Source of the DNA: Microbispora hainanensis
Lineage (GTDB): Bacteria > Actinomycetota > Actinomycetes > Streptosporangiales > Streptosporangiaceae
Assembly: GCF_006874475.1 (NCBI RefSeq)
Contig: NZ_VIRM01000033.1
Coordinates: forward strand, 1-64,000
Direction: 5' to 3'
DNA length: 64,000 nucleotides
Shown here: positions 7,282 through 15,256 of the stretch, in pieces
How the letters are laid out: each line of letters starts with the position of its first letter
How positions within the stretch are numbered: the stretch's first letter is position 1
The notes under the pieces: generated by a model
Seen by the model: the letters and a program-made list of their open reading frames with translations, nothing else
Databases searched by the model: none
What the model was told of the DNA's origin: nothing
Translations under genes and position numbers: made by a program

Positions 7282-8387
7282 TGCCGGATCCGATCGAGGT
7301 ACGGAAGGTCCCCATTGAGAGTGTCACCGACGCCTCCGGGCTGGCGAGGCTGATCGACGACGGCGTGATCGAGGCCGACCGCGTGCTGGCCGTGATCGGC
7401 AAGACCGAGGGCAACGGCGGCGTGAACGACTACACGCGGATCCTGGCCGACCGGGCCTTCCGCGAGGTGCTCGTGACCAAGGGCACGCGCACCGCGGAGG
7501 AGGTCGCGCAGGTGCCCCTCGTGTGGTCCGGCGGCACCGACGGCGTGCTCAGCCCGCATGCGACGATCTTCGCGACCGTCGATCCGGCGACGGCCGTACG
7601 GACCGACGAGCCGCGGGTGAGCGTCGGCGTGGCGATGAGCGAGGTGATCCTCCCCGAGGACATCGGCAGGCCCGCCATGGTCGAGAAGGTGGCCGCCGGA
7701 GTGCGCGAGGCCATGAAGATCGCCGGCATCGACGACCCGGCGGACGTCCACTACGTGCAGACCAAGACGCCGTTGCTCACGCTGTCCACGATCACCGACG
7801 CCAAGGAGCGCGGCCAGACGGTCGTCACCGAGGACACGCTGAAGTCGATGGACATCTCCAACTCCACCACGGCGCTCGGCATCGCCGTCGCACTCGGGGA
7901 GATCGAGGCGCCCTCGGCCGAGCAGATCCACAAGGACCTGTCGCTCTACTCGTCGGTCGCCTCGTGCTCCAGCGGCGTCGAGCTCGACCGGGCCCAGATC
8001 GTCGTGGTGGGCAACGTACGCGGGATCGGCGGCCGCTATCGCGCCGGCCACTCCGTCATGAAGGACGCCCTGGACACCGACGGGATCTGGGAGGCCATCC
8101 GCGGCTCGGGCATCGAACTGCCCGAGCGGCCGCACCCGAGCGACCTCGGCGACCGCCTGGTCAACCTGTTCATCAAGTGCGAGGCCGACCCGTCGGGCCG
8201 CGTACGCGGGCGGCGCAACATCATGCTCGACGACTCCGACGTCCACTGGCACCGCCAGATCAAGGCGACCGTCGGCGGCGTGGCGGCGAGCGTGACCGGC
8301 GACCCGGCCGTGTTCGTCTCCGTGGCGGCGGTCCACCAGGGCCCGTCCGGCGGCGGCCCGGTGATCGCCATCGCCGACCTGGGCTGA
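7281..8387 (+). CDS. Ring-opening amidohydrolase (cyanuric acid amidohydrolase/barbiturase family)
   Basis: A 368-residue member of the AtzD/TrzD/barbiturase family, which opens cyanuric acid or barbituric acid rings with a three-repeat fold and Ser-Lys pairs. Recognisable blocks are [16 protein letters not shown] in repeat 1, [35 protein letters not shown] with the Ser-Ser-Gly of the active site, and [13 protein letters not shown] at the end. The GTG start at 7281 overlaps the carbamate kinase stop, and GGAG precedes it. Whether the substrate is cyanurate, barbiturate or another cyclic imide cannot be decided by eye. Coupling to carbamate kinase suggests recovery of a carbamate product. No biuret hydrolase or ureidomalonase gene is in view. 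Confidence 0.85.
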   Translation: MPDPIEVRKVPIESVTDASGLARLIDDGVIEADRVLAVIGKTEGNGGVNDYTRILADRAFREVLVTKGTRTAEEVAQVPLVWSGGTDGVLSPHATIFATVDPATAVRTDEPRVSVGVAMSEVILPEDIGRPAMVEKVAAGVREAMKIAGIDDPADVHYVQTKTPLLTLSTITDAKERGQTVVTEDTLKSMDISNSTTALGIAVALGEIEAPSAEQIHKDLSLYSSVASCSSGVELDRAQIVVVGNVRGIGGRYRAGHSVMKDALDTDGIWEAIRGSGIELPERPHPSDLGDRLVNLFIKCEADPSGRVRGRRNIMLDDSDVHWHRQIKATVGGVAASVTGDPAVFVSVAAVHQGPSGGGPVIAIADLG

Positions 8388-8441
8388 TCCGGCTCCCGGC
8401 CTGGCGGCTCCGGCTCTCCGGTCTCGCTGCTTCGCCTCCCC

Positions 8442-8468
8442 GTTCGGGCTGTTCGGGCTGTTCGGGCG
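8442..8468 (+). repeat. Short TTCGGGCTG tandem repeat
   Basis: Three near-identical 9-bp units (TTCGGGCTG, TTCGGGCTG, TTCGGGCGG) in the gap after the amidohydrolase. No function is evident. Confidence 0.6.
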
Positions 8469-8504
8469 GGGCCGAGCGCGTACGGCACCGCCAGGGGCGG
8501 ACGG

Positions 8505-8510
8505 TAAGGT
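8505..8510 (+). promoter_or_regulatory. Leaderless-type -10 element TAAGGT
   Basis: TAAGGT ends 7 nt before the ATG at 8518. Confidence 0.5.
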
Positions 8511-8517
8511 CGCAGAC

Positions 8518-9084
8518 ATGCCGGTCATTCCACAGCCGCTGCGCCCCGACGACGACGGCGCCGCCGACGCGCCCGTCGCGTCCGCGCTGTCGGCGTTCCA
8601 GGCCGGTACGGCGACGGCGGCGGACGTCCTGGCGGCTCTCGCCGGGGCGAGGCTGCTGGTGCCCGTGGTCGCGCTGCTCACCGAGTCGGAAGTGGGGGAG
8701 CACGGCCTGCGCCAGGAGAAGGAGAGCGAGATGGCCCTCCCGAAACTGGTCGGCAAGGACGGTCGTGAGGCCGTGCTCGCCTTCACCGGGACCGAGCCGA
8801 TGCGCAGGTGGCGCGCGGACGCCCGGCCGGTGCAGGCCACGGCCCCGCAGGTCTGCCAGGCGGCGCGGCACGAGAGCGCCGCGGCCGTGGTGGTGGACGT
8901 GGCCGGGCCGGTCCCGTTCGTGATCGAGGGCGGCATGCTGCAGGCCCTCGCCACGGTGGAGGAGGCCAAGAGGGACGCCTCCGCCGTGGAGCGCCTCGCC
9001 CGCGAGGTGCCGGGCGCCACGGTGGCCCGTCTGGGGACCGCGGAGGGCAAGCGCCGCGGCCGCTGGTGGAGCCGCCGCGCCTGA
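8518..9084 (+). CDS. SseB-domain protein
   Basis: A 188-residue soluble protein with an SseB N-terminal-type domain: the block ARLLVPVVALL, followed by MALPKLVGKDGREAVLAFTGTEPMRRW and VVVDVAGPVPFVIEGGML. The domain is named for a type III secretion protein, but actinobacterial copies are stand-alone proteins of unknown function, common in this phylum. Residues 1-45 are a variable Ala/Asp-rich tail, and the C-terminus is basic (GKRRGRWWSRRA). It lies between the amidohydrolase and a prepilin peptidase, with no secretion genes nearby. The leaderless-type promoter 7 nt before the ATG supports the start. Confidence 0.75.
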   Translation: MPVIPQPLRPDDDGAADAPVASALSAFQAGTATAADVLAALAGARLLVPVVALLTESEVGEHGLRQEKESEMALPKLVGKDGREAVLAFTGTEPMRRWRADARPVQATAPQVCQAARHESAAAVVVDVAGPVPFVIEGGMLQALATVEEAKRDASAVERLAREVPGATVARLGTAEGKRRGRWWSRRA

Positions 9085-9107
9085 GGCCCGCCTCGGCGGT
9101 GCGTGGG

Positions 9108-9139
9108 AACGCGGTTGTCCACAAACGCGGTTGTCCACA
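9108..9139 (+). repeat. Tandem 16-bp repeat carrying two DnaA boxes
   Basis: AACGCGGTTGTCCACA occurs twice head to tail (9108-9123 and 9124-9139) with no mismatch. Each copy ends in TTGTCCACA (9115-9123 and 9131-9139), the high-GC actinobacterial form of the DnaA box. The boxes are in direct orientation, 16 bp apart, about 40 bp upstream of the promoter of the prepilin peptidase gene. Confidence 0.7.
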
Positions 9140-9179
9140 GGGGAGCCCGCAGACCGGCCCTGGGCGGCATGGGGGGCGC

Positions 9180-9185
9180 TAGTGT
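9180..9185 (+). promoter_or_regulatory. Leaderless-type -10 element TAGTGT
   Basis: TAGTGT ends 7 nt before the GTG at 9193 and fixes that start for the prepilin peptidase. Confidence 0.5.
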
Positions 9186-9192
9186 CGGCCGC

Positions 9193-9915
9193 GTGCCCCT
9201 CGTCGTCCTCGCCGCCGCCGTCCTCGGCCTGATCGCCGGGGCGTACGCGCGTGCGGTCGCCGGCGGCTTCGGGCCTGAGCAGGACGCCCGGCGCGAGAGC
9301 CGCCGCGCGGAGGCACTGGCCGCCCTCGCGGCGGCGGCCCGGGCCGTGCCGCTGCCCCGCCCGCCGTACGCGGTCGAGGGCGCGACCGCGCTGGCCGCGG
9401 CGCTGGTGGCCTGGCGCGTCCACGACGGCTGGGTGCTCGCCGCGTGGCTGTACGCGGTGGCCGTGGGGGCCGCGCTCGCGGAGATCGACCGGAGGACGTG
9501 GCGGCTGCCCGACGCGATCACGCTGCCGTCCTACCCGATCGTGCTGGCGCTGCTCGTGCCGTCGGGCCGACTGCTGCCCGCGGTGGCGTCGGGCTGCGCG
9601 CTCGGCGCGGTCTACGCCGTGCTGTGGTTCGTCCGTCCCACGGGGCTCGGGCTCGGCGACGTGAAGCTGGCCGGGCTGATCGGCCTGCTCACCGGCGCGC
9701 TCGGCGTGCAGGCCACGGTCGTCGCCGGGATGGCGGGCCAGGTCCTCGGCGCGCTGTACGCCGTGGGGCTGCTCCTGGCCCGCAGGGCCACGCGTACGAC
9801 GGAATTCCCGTTCGGCCCGTTCATGCTGGCGGGGGCGCTCGTCGCGGTGGCTGTTCCCGGGGCCTTCCCCGGAGCCCTTCAGGGGGCCTTTCCGGGGGCT
9901 TTTCCCGGCGGATAG
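9193..9915 (+). CDS. A24-family prepilin peptidase
   Basis: A 240-residue polytopic membrane protein of the type IV prepilin peptidase family, aspartic proteases that cleave prepilin-like leaders at the cytoplasmic face. The two catalytic Asp lie in [12 protein letters not shown] and in [11 protein letters not shown] (the GxGD motif). It lacks the N-terminal cysteine-rich methyltransferase domain of bifunctional enzymes. The C-terminus is an odd run of GAFPG-like repeats ([18 protein letters not shown]), also visible as DNA repeats at 9858-9912. It stands upstream of aroC, as in other actinobacteria. No pilin genes are in the window. The leaderless promoter defines the GTG start. Confidence 0.85.
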   Translation: MPLVVLAAAVLGLIAGAYARAVAGGFGPEQDARRESRRAEALAALAAAARAVPLPRPPYAVEGATALAAALVAWRVHDGWVLAAWLYAVAVGAALAEIDRRTWRLPDAITLPSYPIVLALLVPSGRLLPAVASGCALGAVYAVLWFVRPTGLGLGDVKLAGLIGLLTGALGVQATVVAGMAGQVLGALYAVGLLLARRATRTTEFPFGPFMLAGALVAVAVPGAFPGALQGAFPGAFPGG

Positions 9916-10007
9916 CACGTGCGGTTCCCGGTCTGGGGGGATCCGCACACGGTCATGGGGGTGTCAGGGGGACGCCGCAGTCGGGTGCACATGGAAGACT
10001 TGTCCCC

Positions 10008-11186
10008 ATGCTGCGCTGGTTGACCGCCGGGGAGTCACACGGCCCCGAGCTTCTCGCGATCCTGGAAGGCCTGCCCGCCGGGGTGGAGGTGACCACCGCC
10101 GACCTCGCAGAGGCGCTGCGCCGCCGCCGTCTCGGATACGGCCGCGGGGCGCGGATGAAGTTCGAGCAGGACGAGGTGACGATCTCCGGCGGCGTACGGC
10201 ACGGTCGTACGCTCGGCTCGCCCGTCGCGATCCGCATCGGCAACACCGAGTGGCCGAAGTGGGAGACCGTGATGGCCGCCGACCCGGTGGACCCGGCGGT
10301 GCTGGAGGGCCAGGCGCGCAACGCGCCGCGCTCGCGCCCCCGCCCCGGCCACGCGGACCTCTCCGGCATGCAGAAGTACGGCTTCGACGACGCGCGGCCG
10401 GTGCTCGACCGGGCCAGCGCGCGGGAGACCGCCGCCCGGGTGGCGCTCGGGCAGGTCGCCCGCTCCTTCCTCAAGCAGGCCCTCGGCGTCGACATCGTCA
10501 GCCACGTGGTCGCGATCGGCGAGGCGAGCGCGCCCCGCGACGTGCTGCCCGGCCCCGGCGACATGGCGGTGGTGGACGCCGACCCGGTGCGCTGCGTCGA
10601 CCCGGCCGCGAGCGCGGCGATGGTCGCCGAGATCGACAAGGCGCACAAGGACGGCGACACCCTCGGCGGTGTGGTCGAGGTCGTCGCCTACGGCCTGCCG
10701 CCGGGCCTCGGCAGCTACACCCACTGGGACCGGCGCCTCGACGCCCGCCTCGCCGCGGCCCTCATGGGCATCCAGGCGATCAAGGGGGTCGCGGTCGGCG
10801 ACGGCTTCGAGACCGCCCGCCGCCCCGGATCACGGGCCCACGACGAGATCGAGAACACCCCCGAAGGCGTGCGCCGGATCACCAACCGAGCCGGCGGCGT
10901 CGAGGGCGGCATGACCAACGGCGAGCCGCTGCGGGTCAGCGCCGCGATGAAGCCGATCTCCACCGTCCCCCGCGCGCTCGCCACGGTCGACGTGCTGACC
11001 GGCGAGCCGGCCAAGGCGCACCACGAGCGCTCGGACGTCTGCGCGGTCCCGGCCGCCGCGATCGTCGCCGAGGCGATGGTGGCGCTGGTGCTCGCGGACG
11101 CGGCCGTCGAGAAGTTCGGCGGCGACTCCGTCGAAGAGGTCGCGCGCAACCTGTCGGGCTACCTGTCGTCCCTGGTCATCAAGTAA
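10008..11186 (+). CDS. aroC: Chorismate synthase
   Basis: A 392-residue FMN-dependent enzyme converting 5-enolpyruvylshikimate 3-phosphate to chorismate, the last shared step of aromatic amino acid synthesis. Signatures are [18 protein letters not shown] at residues 8-25, [49 protein letters not shown] and the C-terminal [14 protein letters not shown]. Length and order are canonical. aroK follows 14 nt later, then aroB and aroQ overlap in series, so this is one aromatic-pathway operon. The start is the ATG at 10008; there is no obvious TANNNT promoter at the usual distance, so a leadered mRNA is likely. Confidence 0.97.
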   Translation: MLRWLTAGESHGPELLAILEGLPAGVEVTTADLAEALRRRRLGYGRGARMKFEQDEVTISGGVRHGRTLGSPVAIRIGNTEWPKWETVMAADPVDPAVLEGQARNAPRSRPRPGHADLSGMQKYGFDDARPVLDRASARETAARVALGQVARSFLKQALGVDIVSHVVAIGEASAPRDVLPGPGDMAVVDADPVRCVDPAASAAMVAEIDKAHKDGDTLGGVVEVVAYGLPPGLGSYTHWDRRLDARLAAALMGIQAIKGVAVGDGFETARRPGSRAHDEIENTPEGVRRITNRAGGVEGGMTNGEPLRVSAAMKPISTVPRALATVDVLTGEPAKAHHERSDVCAVPAAAIVAEAMVALVLADAAVEKFGGDSVEEVARNLSGYLSSLVIK

Positions 11187-11192
11187 TAGGGT
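11187..11192 (+). promoter_or_regulatory. Possible internal leaderless -10 element TAGGGT
   Basis: TAGGGT lies 8 nt before the aroK ATG, overlapping the end of aroC. It could give extra aroKBQ transcription. The spacing is slightly long, so support is weaker than for similar sites. Confidence 0.35.
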
Positions 11193-11200
11193 TTGTGATC

Positions 11201-11713
11201 ATGCAATCGGCGTCCCAAGGACCCGCCGCGGTCCTCATCGGCCCGCCCGGCTCGGGCAAGTCCACGGTCGGGCGGCTCCTCGCGGACCGCCTCGGCCTGC
11301 CGTTCCGCGACACCGACGCCGACGTCGAGGCCGTCGCCGGCAAGACCGTCAGCGACGTGTTCGTGGACGACGGCGAGGAGCGGTTCCGCGAGCTGGAGGC
11401 GCAGGCCGTTCGCGACGCGCTGGAGACGCACTCCGGCGTGCTCGCGCTCGGCGGCGGCGCGATCCTGCACGAGCACACCCAGAAGCTGCTGTCCGGCCAC
11501 CGGGTCGTGTACCTCCAGGTCGGGCTCGACCAGGCGGTCAAGCGGGTCGGCCTCGCCTCGGCCCGCCCGCTGCTGGTGCTGAACCCGCGCAGCCGGCTCA
11601 GGCAGCTGATGGAGCAGCGCCGGCCGATCTACGAGGGCCTCGCCGCGATCACCGTCGCCACCGACGGCCGCGAGCCCGAGGACGTGGTGACCGAGATCGA
11701 GGCGGCGCTGTGA
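11201..11713 (+). CDS. aroK: Shikimate kinase
   Basis: A 170-residue P-loop kinase phosphorylating shikimate at the 3-hydroxyl. The Walker A is GPPGSGKS (14-21), DTDADVE is the substrate-binding Asp region, FRELEAQAV supplies the binding Arg, and LALGGGAI is the conserved Gly-rich block. LASARPLL and RRPIYEG form the lid and adenine-binding segments. Starts at 11201 (ATG) and 11195 (GTG) are both in frame; the ATG is preferred. The stop overlaps aroB by 4 nt (GTGA). Confidence 0.95.
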   Translation: MQSASQGPAAVLIGPPGSGKSTVGRLLADRLGLPFRDTDADVEAVAGKTVSDVFVDDGEERFRELEAQAVRDALETHSGVLALGGGAILHEHTQKLLSGHRVVYLQVGLDQAVKRVGLASARPLLVLNPRSRLRQLMEQRRPIYEGLAAITVATDGREPEDVVTEIEAAL

Positions 11714-12786
11714 CCGCGACACACATCACCGTGGGGGGCGAGAGCCCGTACGACGTCGTCGTCGGCACCGATGTGCTGGGGGAGCTGCCCGGCCTGCTGG
11801 ACGCGAAGGTGCGCACGGTCGCCGTGATCCACCCCGCCGGGCTGCCCGAGATCGCCAGGCCCGTGCGCGAGACCCTGGAGGGCGCCGGGCTGGAGGTCGT
11901 CGCCCTGCCCGTGCCCGACGGCGAGGACGCCAAGTCCGTCCACGTCGCGGCCGAGCTGTGGTCGGCGTTCGGCCGCTATGGCATCACGCGTTCCGACGCG
12001 GTCGTCGGCGTGGGTGGCGGCGCGACCACCGACCTGGCCGGGTTCGCGGCCGCGACGTGGCTGCGCGGCGTCCAGGTCGTGCAGGTGCCGACCACGCTGC
12101 TGGCCATGGTGGACGCGGCCGTCGGCGGCAAGACCGGCATCAACACCCCCGAGGGCAAGAACCTGGTCGGGTCCTTCCACCCGCCGAAGGGCGTGCTGTG
12201 CGACCTGGCCACGCTGGCGAGCGTGCCGCGCGAGGACTACGTCGCCGGCCTCGCCGAGATCATCAAGGGCGGGTTCATCGCCGACCCCACGATCCTCATG
12301 CTGATCGAGGACGACCCCGCCGCCGCCCGCACCCCCGAAGGCGAGCACACCCGCGAGCTGGTCGAGCGCAAGATCCGGGTGAAGGCCGACGTCGTCGGGG
12401 CGGACCTGCGCGAGAGCGGCCTGCGGGAGATCCTCAACTACGGCCACACGCTCGCCCACGCGATCGAGCGGGTCGAGGACTACCGCATCAGGCACGGCGA
12501 GGCCGTGGCCATCGGGCTCGTCTACGCGGCGGAGCTGTCCCGGCTCGACGGCCGCGTCGGCCGCGACGTCGTCGACCGCACCCGCTCGATCCTGGAGTCG
12601 GTCGGGCTGCCCACCACCTATCGTGCGGACGCCTGGCCGCGGCTGCGCGACCACATGCGGGTGGACAAGAAGGCCAGGGGAGCGGTGCTCCGGTTCGTCG
12701 TGCTCGACGACATCGCCAGGCCGGCCCGGCTGGAGAACCCGTCCGAGGAACTGCTCGAAGCCGCGTACCGGGAGGTCGCCCGATGA
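11710..12786 (+). CDS. aroB: 3-dehydroquinate synthase
   Basis: A 358-residue NAD- and Zn-dependent enzyme that cyclises DAHP to 3-dehydroquinate, the second step of the shikimate pathway. Signatures are [29 protein letters not shown] (NAD-binding glycines), [20 protein letters not shown], the metal-binding His of [11 protein letters not shown], and [12 protein letters not shown]. Size is normal. The GTG start overlaps the aroK stop and the end overlaps the aroQ start by 4 nt (ATGA), so all three proteins are translationally coupled. Confidence 0.97.
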   Translation: MTATHITVGGESPYDVVVGTDVLGELPGLLDAKVRTVAVIHPAGLPEIARPVRETLEGAGLEVVALPVPDGEDAKSVHVAAELWSAFGRYGITRSDAVVGVGGGATTDLAGFAAATWLRGVQVVQVPTTLLAMVDAAVGGKTGINTPEGKNLVGSFHPPKGVLCDLATLASVPREDYVAGLAEIIKGGFIADPTILMLIEDDPAAARTPEGEHTRELVERKIRVKADVVGADLRESGLREILNYGHTLAHAIERVEDYRIRHGEAVAIGLVYAAELSRLDGRVGRDVVDRTRSILESVGLPTTYRADAWPRLRDHMRVDKKARGAVLRFVVLDDIARPARLENPSEELLEAAYREVAR

Positions 12787-13217
12787 GGCAGGTGCTCGTG
12801 CTGAACGGGCCCAACCTGGGCCGTCTCGGCAGCCGGGAGCCCGACGTCTACGGCGCGCAGACCTTCGACGACCTGGCGGCCCTGTGCCGCGAGACCGGCC
12901 GCGAGCTGGGCCTGTCGGTCGAGGTCAGGCAGACCGACGACGAGGCCGAGCTGGTGAGCTGGATCCACGAGGCGGCCGACTGCAGGACCCCCGTGGTCCT
13001 CAACCCCGCCGCCTTCACCCACTATTCGTACGCGCTGCGCGACGCGATCGCGCAGCGTACGGCTCCGCTGGTCGAGGTGCACATCTCCAACCCCAACGCA
13101 CGGGAGGAGTTCCGCCACACCTCCGTCGTGGCGGCCGTGGCCACCGGGACGATCGCGGGGTTCGGCATGCGGTCGTACGAGCTCGCGCTGCGCGCGATCG
13201 CGGACATGGGCGAGTGA
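12783..13217 (+). CDS. aroQ: Type II 3-dehydroquinate dehydratase
   Basis: A 144-residue dodecamer-forming enzyme converting 3-dehydroquinate to 3-dehydroshikimate. Family motifs are [18 protein letters not shown] (the catalytic Tyr is in this loop), [50 protein letters not shown] with the catalytic His, and [11 protein letters not shown]. Typical genes read NPGAFTHYS at the third motif; the second base change here (NPAAF) is conservative. The ATG overlaps the aroB stop. No aroA or aroE is in this stretch. Confidence 0.96.
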   Translation: MRQVLVLNGPNLGRLGSREPDVYGAQTFDDLAALCRETGRELGLSVEVRQTDDEAELVSWIHEAADCRTPVVLNPAAFTHYSYALRDAIAQRTAPLVEVHISNPNAREEFRHTSVVAAVATGTIAGFGMRSYELALRAIADMGE

Positions 13218-13231
13218 CGAAAGAAGGGACC

Positions 13232-14032
13232 ATGGGCTACCGGTCGTATGTGGCGGTCGGAGACAGCTTCACCGAGGGGCTCAACGACCCCCTCCCGGGC
13301 GCGCCCCCTCCTGCGCCGGGGGAGGTGGTCCGCTACCGGGGCTGGGCCGACCGGGTCGCCGAGCGGCTCGCTCAGCTCGAACCGGACTTCCGCTACGCCA
13401 ACCTCGCGGTGCGGGGCAAGCTCATCGACCAGATCGTCGCCGACCAGGTGCCCGTGGCCGTCGAGATGAAGCCTGACCTGATCAGCTTCTGCGCGGGCGG
13501 CAACGACCTCATCCGCCCCGGCGCCGACCCCGACCAGATGGCCAAGAAGCTCGCCGCCGCCGTACGCGCCCTGCGGGCCGGCGGCGCCGACGTCGTGCTG
13601 TTCACCGGGACGGATCCACGGGACACCCCGATCATGCGGCAGCTGCGGGGCAAGTTCGCGGTCTTCTTCATGCACGTCCGCTCGATCGCCGACCTGTACG
13701 GCTGCCACCTGGTGGACATGTGGTCGATGCAGGGGCTGCGGGACTGGCGGGCCTGGAGCGACGACCGGCTGCACATGAACGCCGAGGGCCATCGCCTGGT
13801 CGCGGCCCGGGTCCTCCACGTGCTGGGCGTGTCCGGCGAGGACGACTGGCGCAAGACCTGGCCGCCCCGGCAGCGGGTGGACCCGAGGGCCAAGCGCCGC
13901 GAGGACGTGCAGTGGCTCAGGGAGCACTTCGGCCCCTGGATCGGACGGCGCCTGCGTGGCACGTCGTCCGGCGACGGCCTCGCTCCCAAGAGGCCCGAGC
14001 TCGGCCCGCTGCCCCCGGCCCCCACGTCCTGA
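13232..14032 (+). CDS. SGNH/GDSL-type hydrolase
   Basis: A 266-residue serine hydrolase of the SGNH fold without a signal peptide, so probably cytoplasmic. Block I is AVGDSFTEGLNDP with the nucleophile Ser, the Gly of block II is in NLAVRGKLID, block III is CAGGNDLIRP, and the catalytic Asp-x-x-His is in SDDRLHMNAEGHRL. The Pro-rich C-terminal ~55 residues are extra. AAGAAGGGA precedes the ATG by a proper distance. It follows aroQ by 14 nt and may be the last gene of the aro transcript. The natural ester substrate is unknown. Confidence 0.88.
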   Translation: MGYRSYVAVGDSFTEGLNDPLPGAPPPAPGEVVRYRGWADRVAERLAQLEPDFRYANLAVRGKLIDQIVADQVPVAVEMKPDLISFCAGGNDLIRPGADPDQMAKKLAAAVRALRAGGADVVLFTGTDPRDTPIMRQLRGKFAVFFMHVRSIADLYGCHLVDMWSMQGLRDWRAWSDDRLHMNAEGHRLVAARVLHVLGVSGEDDWRKTWPPRQRVDPRAKRREDVQWLREHFGPWIGRRLRGTSSGDGLAPKRPELGPLPPAPTS

Positions 14033-14236
14033 TTCCTCTCCCCGGCCTCTGACACACGCGCCCGATCGGCTCCCTGCCAAGCGCCCCGCTGCGTCTGGCC
14101 CGGCGCGTACGCCGCCTCGGATCGGCGGAGGTCCTACCACGGTCCGATGCGCGAGGGCGGACATCGCGCGAAGATCCTGCTTCACGGCCACCGGCGCAGG
14201 GGACGCCGATGCCGGCTTCGAGCAAGGGGAGTGACG

Positions 14237-14974
14237 ATGGCGTGGAAACGATGGCGCACGTGCCGGGGTGGACGGGTGTGGCTGCTCGCCGTGCTCGCGG
14301 CCCTGCCGGTCGTGGCGGCCGCCGTCGTGGCGGTCGCCTTTCCTTCGGTCGCCGCCACGACTTGTCCCGGCTGTTACGGACTGGAGCGGCTGGCTCCGGG
14401 CGTCTACGCGGAGTCGGGCCTGCCGCCGGACCGGAGGCGGCAGGTGGTCTCCGTCGTGGAGGAGGCGGAGCGGCGCGTCCGCGACTTCTACGGCGGCAGG
14501 CAGGCCTCTCCCCGGATCCTCGCCTGCCTCAGCGACCGCTGTTACCGCCGGATCGGCGGCGGAGGGGAACGCGGTATCGCGGTGCTGAACCGCGCGGTGA
14601 TGCTGTCGCCCAAGGGCGTGGATCCGGTCATCACCTCCCACGAGATGTCGCACGTCGAACTGCACGCCCGCCTGGCCGCAGATGATGCGGTGCCGCAGTG
14701 GTTCGACGAGGGCCTGGCTGTTCTCGTCTCCGGCGACCCGCGCTACCTCGCGCCGGAGACGGCGGCCGACCGTTGCCTGGTGAGCACGGACGCCATGCTG
14801 CCGGTGACGCTGGATGCCTGGTCGCGCGCGGCCGGCGCGGACGTGCGCACCTACGCGAAGGCGGCGTGCCGGGTGAGCCGATGGGTCACCGCGAACGGCG
14901 GGCCACACACCGTGCTCGACCTCGTACGGCGCCTGAACGCGGGGGAGACGTTCGGCGCGGTCACGAAGATGTGA
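14237..14974 (+). CDS. Membrane-anchored HExxH putative metallopeptidase
   Basis: A 245-residue protein with one N-terminal hydrophobic helix (about residues 14-35, VWLLAVLAALPVVAAAVVAV) and an extracytoplasmic domain. HEMSH at 135-139 followed by WFDEGLAVL with Glu158 is the gluzincin arrangement (HExxH plus downstream Glu), as in peptidase MA-like domains. Four Cys residues (CPGC near the membrane, CLSDRC around 97-102) could form disulfides. Substrate is unknown. The ATG at 14237 has AGGGGA 6 nt upstream; GTG 14231 is less well placed. The gene is followed by a strong hairpin shared with the convergent dinG gene. Confidence 0.72.
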   Translation: MAWKRWRTCRGGRVWLLAVLAALPVVAAAVVAVAFPSVAATTCPGCYGLERLAPGVYAESGLPPDRRRQVVSVVEEAERRVRDFYGGRQASPRILACLSDRCYRRIGGGGERGIAVLNRAVMLSPKGVDPVITSHEMSHVELHARLAADDAVPQWFDEGLAVLVSGDPRYLAPETAADRCLVSTDAMLPVTLDAWSRAAGADVRTYAKAACRVSRWVTANGGPHTVLDLVRRLNAGETFGAVTKM

Positions 14975-15188
14975 CCGGAGCCGGCGGGCAGCGATCCCCG
15001 CGTGCGTGAGCAGGGACGCCGGCGCGCGCCGCATGGGGAGGCGGGACGCCGGTGCGACTCGCGGGGCGTGCTCGGTGAGGCGCGTGGTGCGCGAGCCTCT
15101 CGTCCTCCGCGCCACGGGCATGATCCGTGTCGGGACCCCATTCTCCCCCGCACCACCGGCACGGTCCCCTCTCGGGGATCTCGTCGTC

Positions 15189-15230
15189 CCCCTGGCGGAG
15201 CTCCGCCGGTGGCCTGAGCTCCGCCAGGGG
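15189..15230. terminator. Bidirectional hairpin terminator
   Basis: A perfect 15-bp inverted repeat (15189-15203 and 15216-15230, arms CCCCTGGCGGAGCTC and complement) with a 12-nt loop. It lies between the convergent HExxH gene and dinG and has no T-run, as is common in high-GC actinobacteria. Confidence 0.75.
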
Positions 15231-15256
15231 CCCGAGCTTCGCCCGGCCGGCGCGGG

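Noticed and set aside
9108-9139. A chromosomal origin
   Set aside because: Only two DnaA boxes, no AT-rich unwinding region and no dnaA, dnaN or rpmH nearby.
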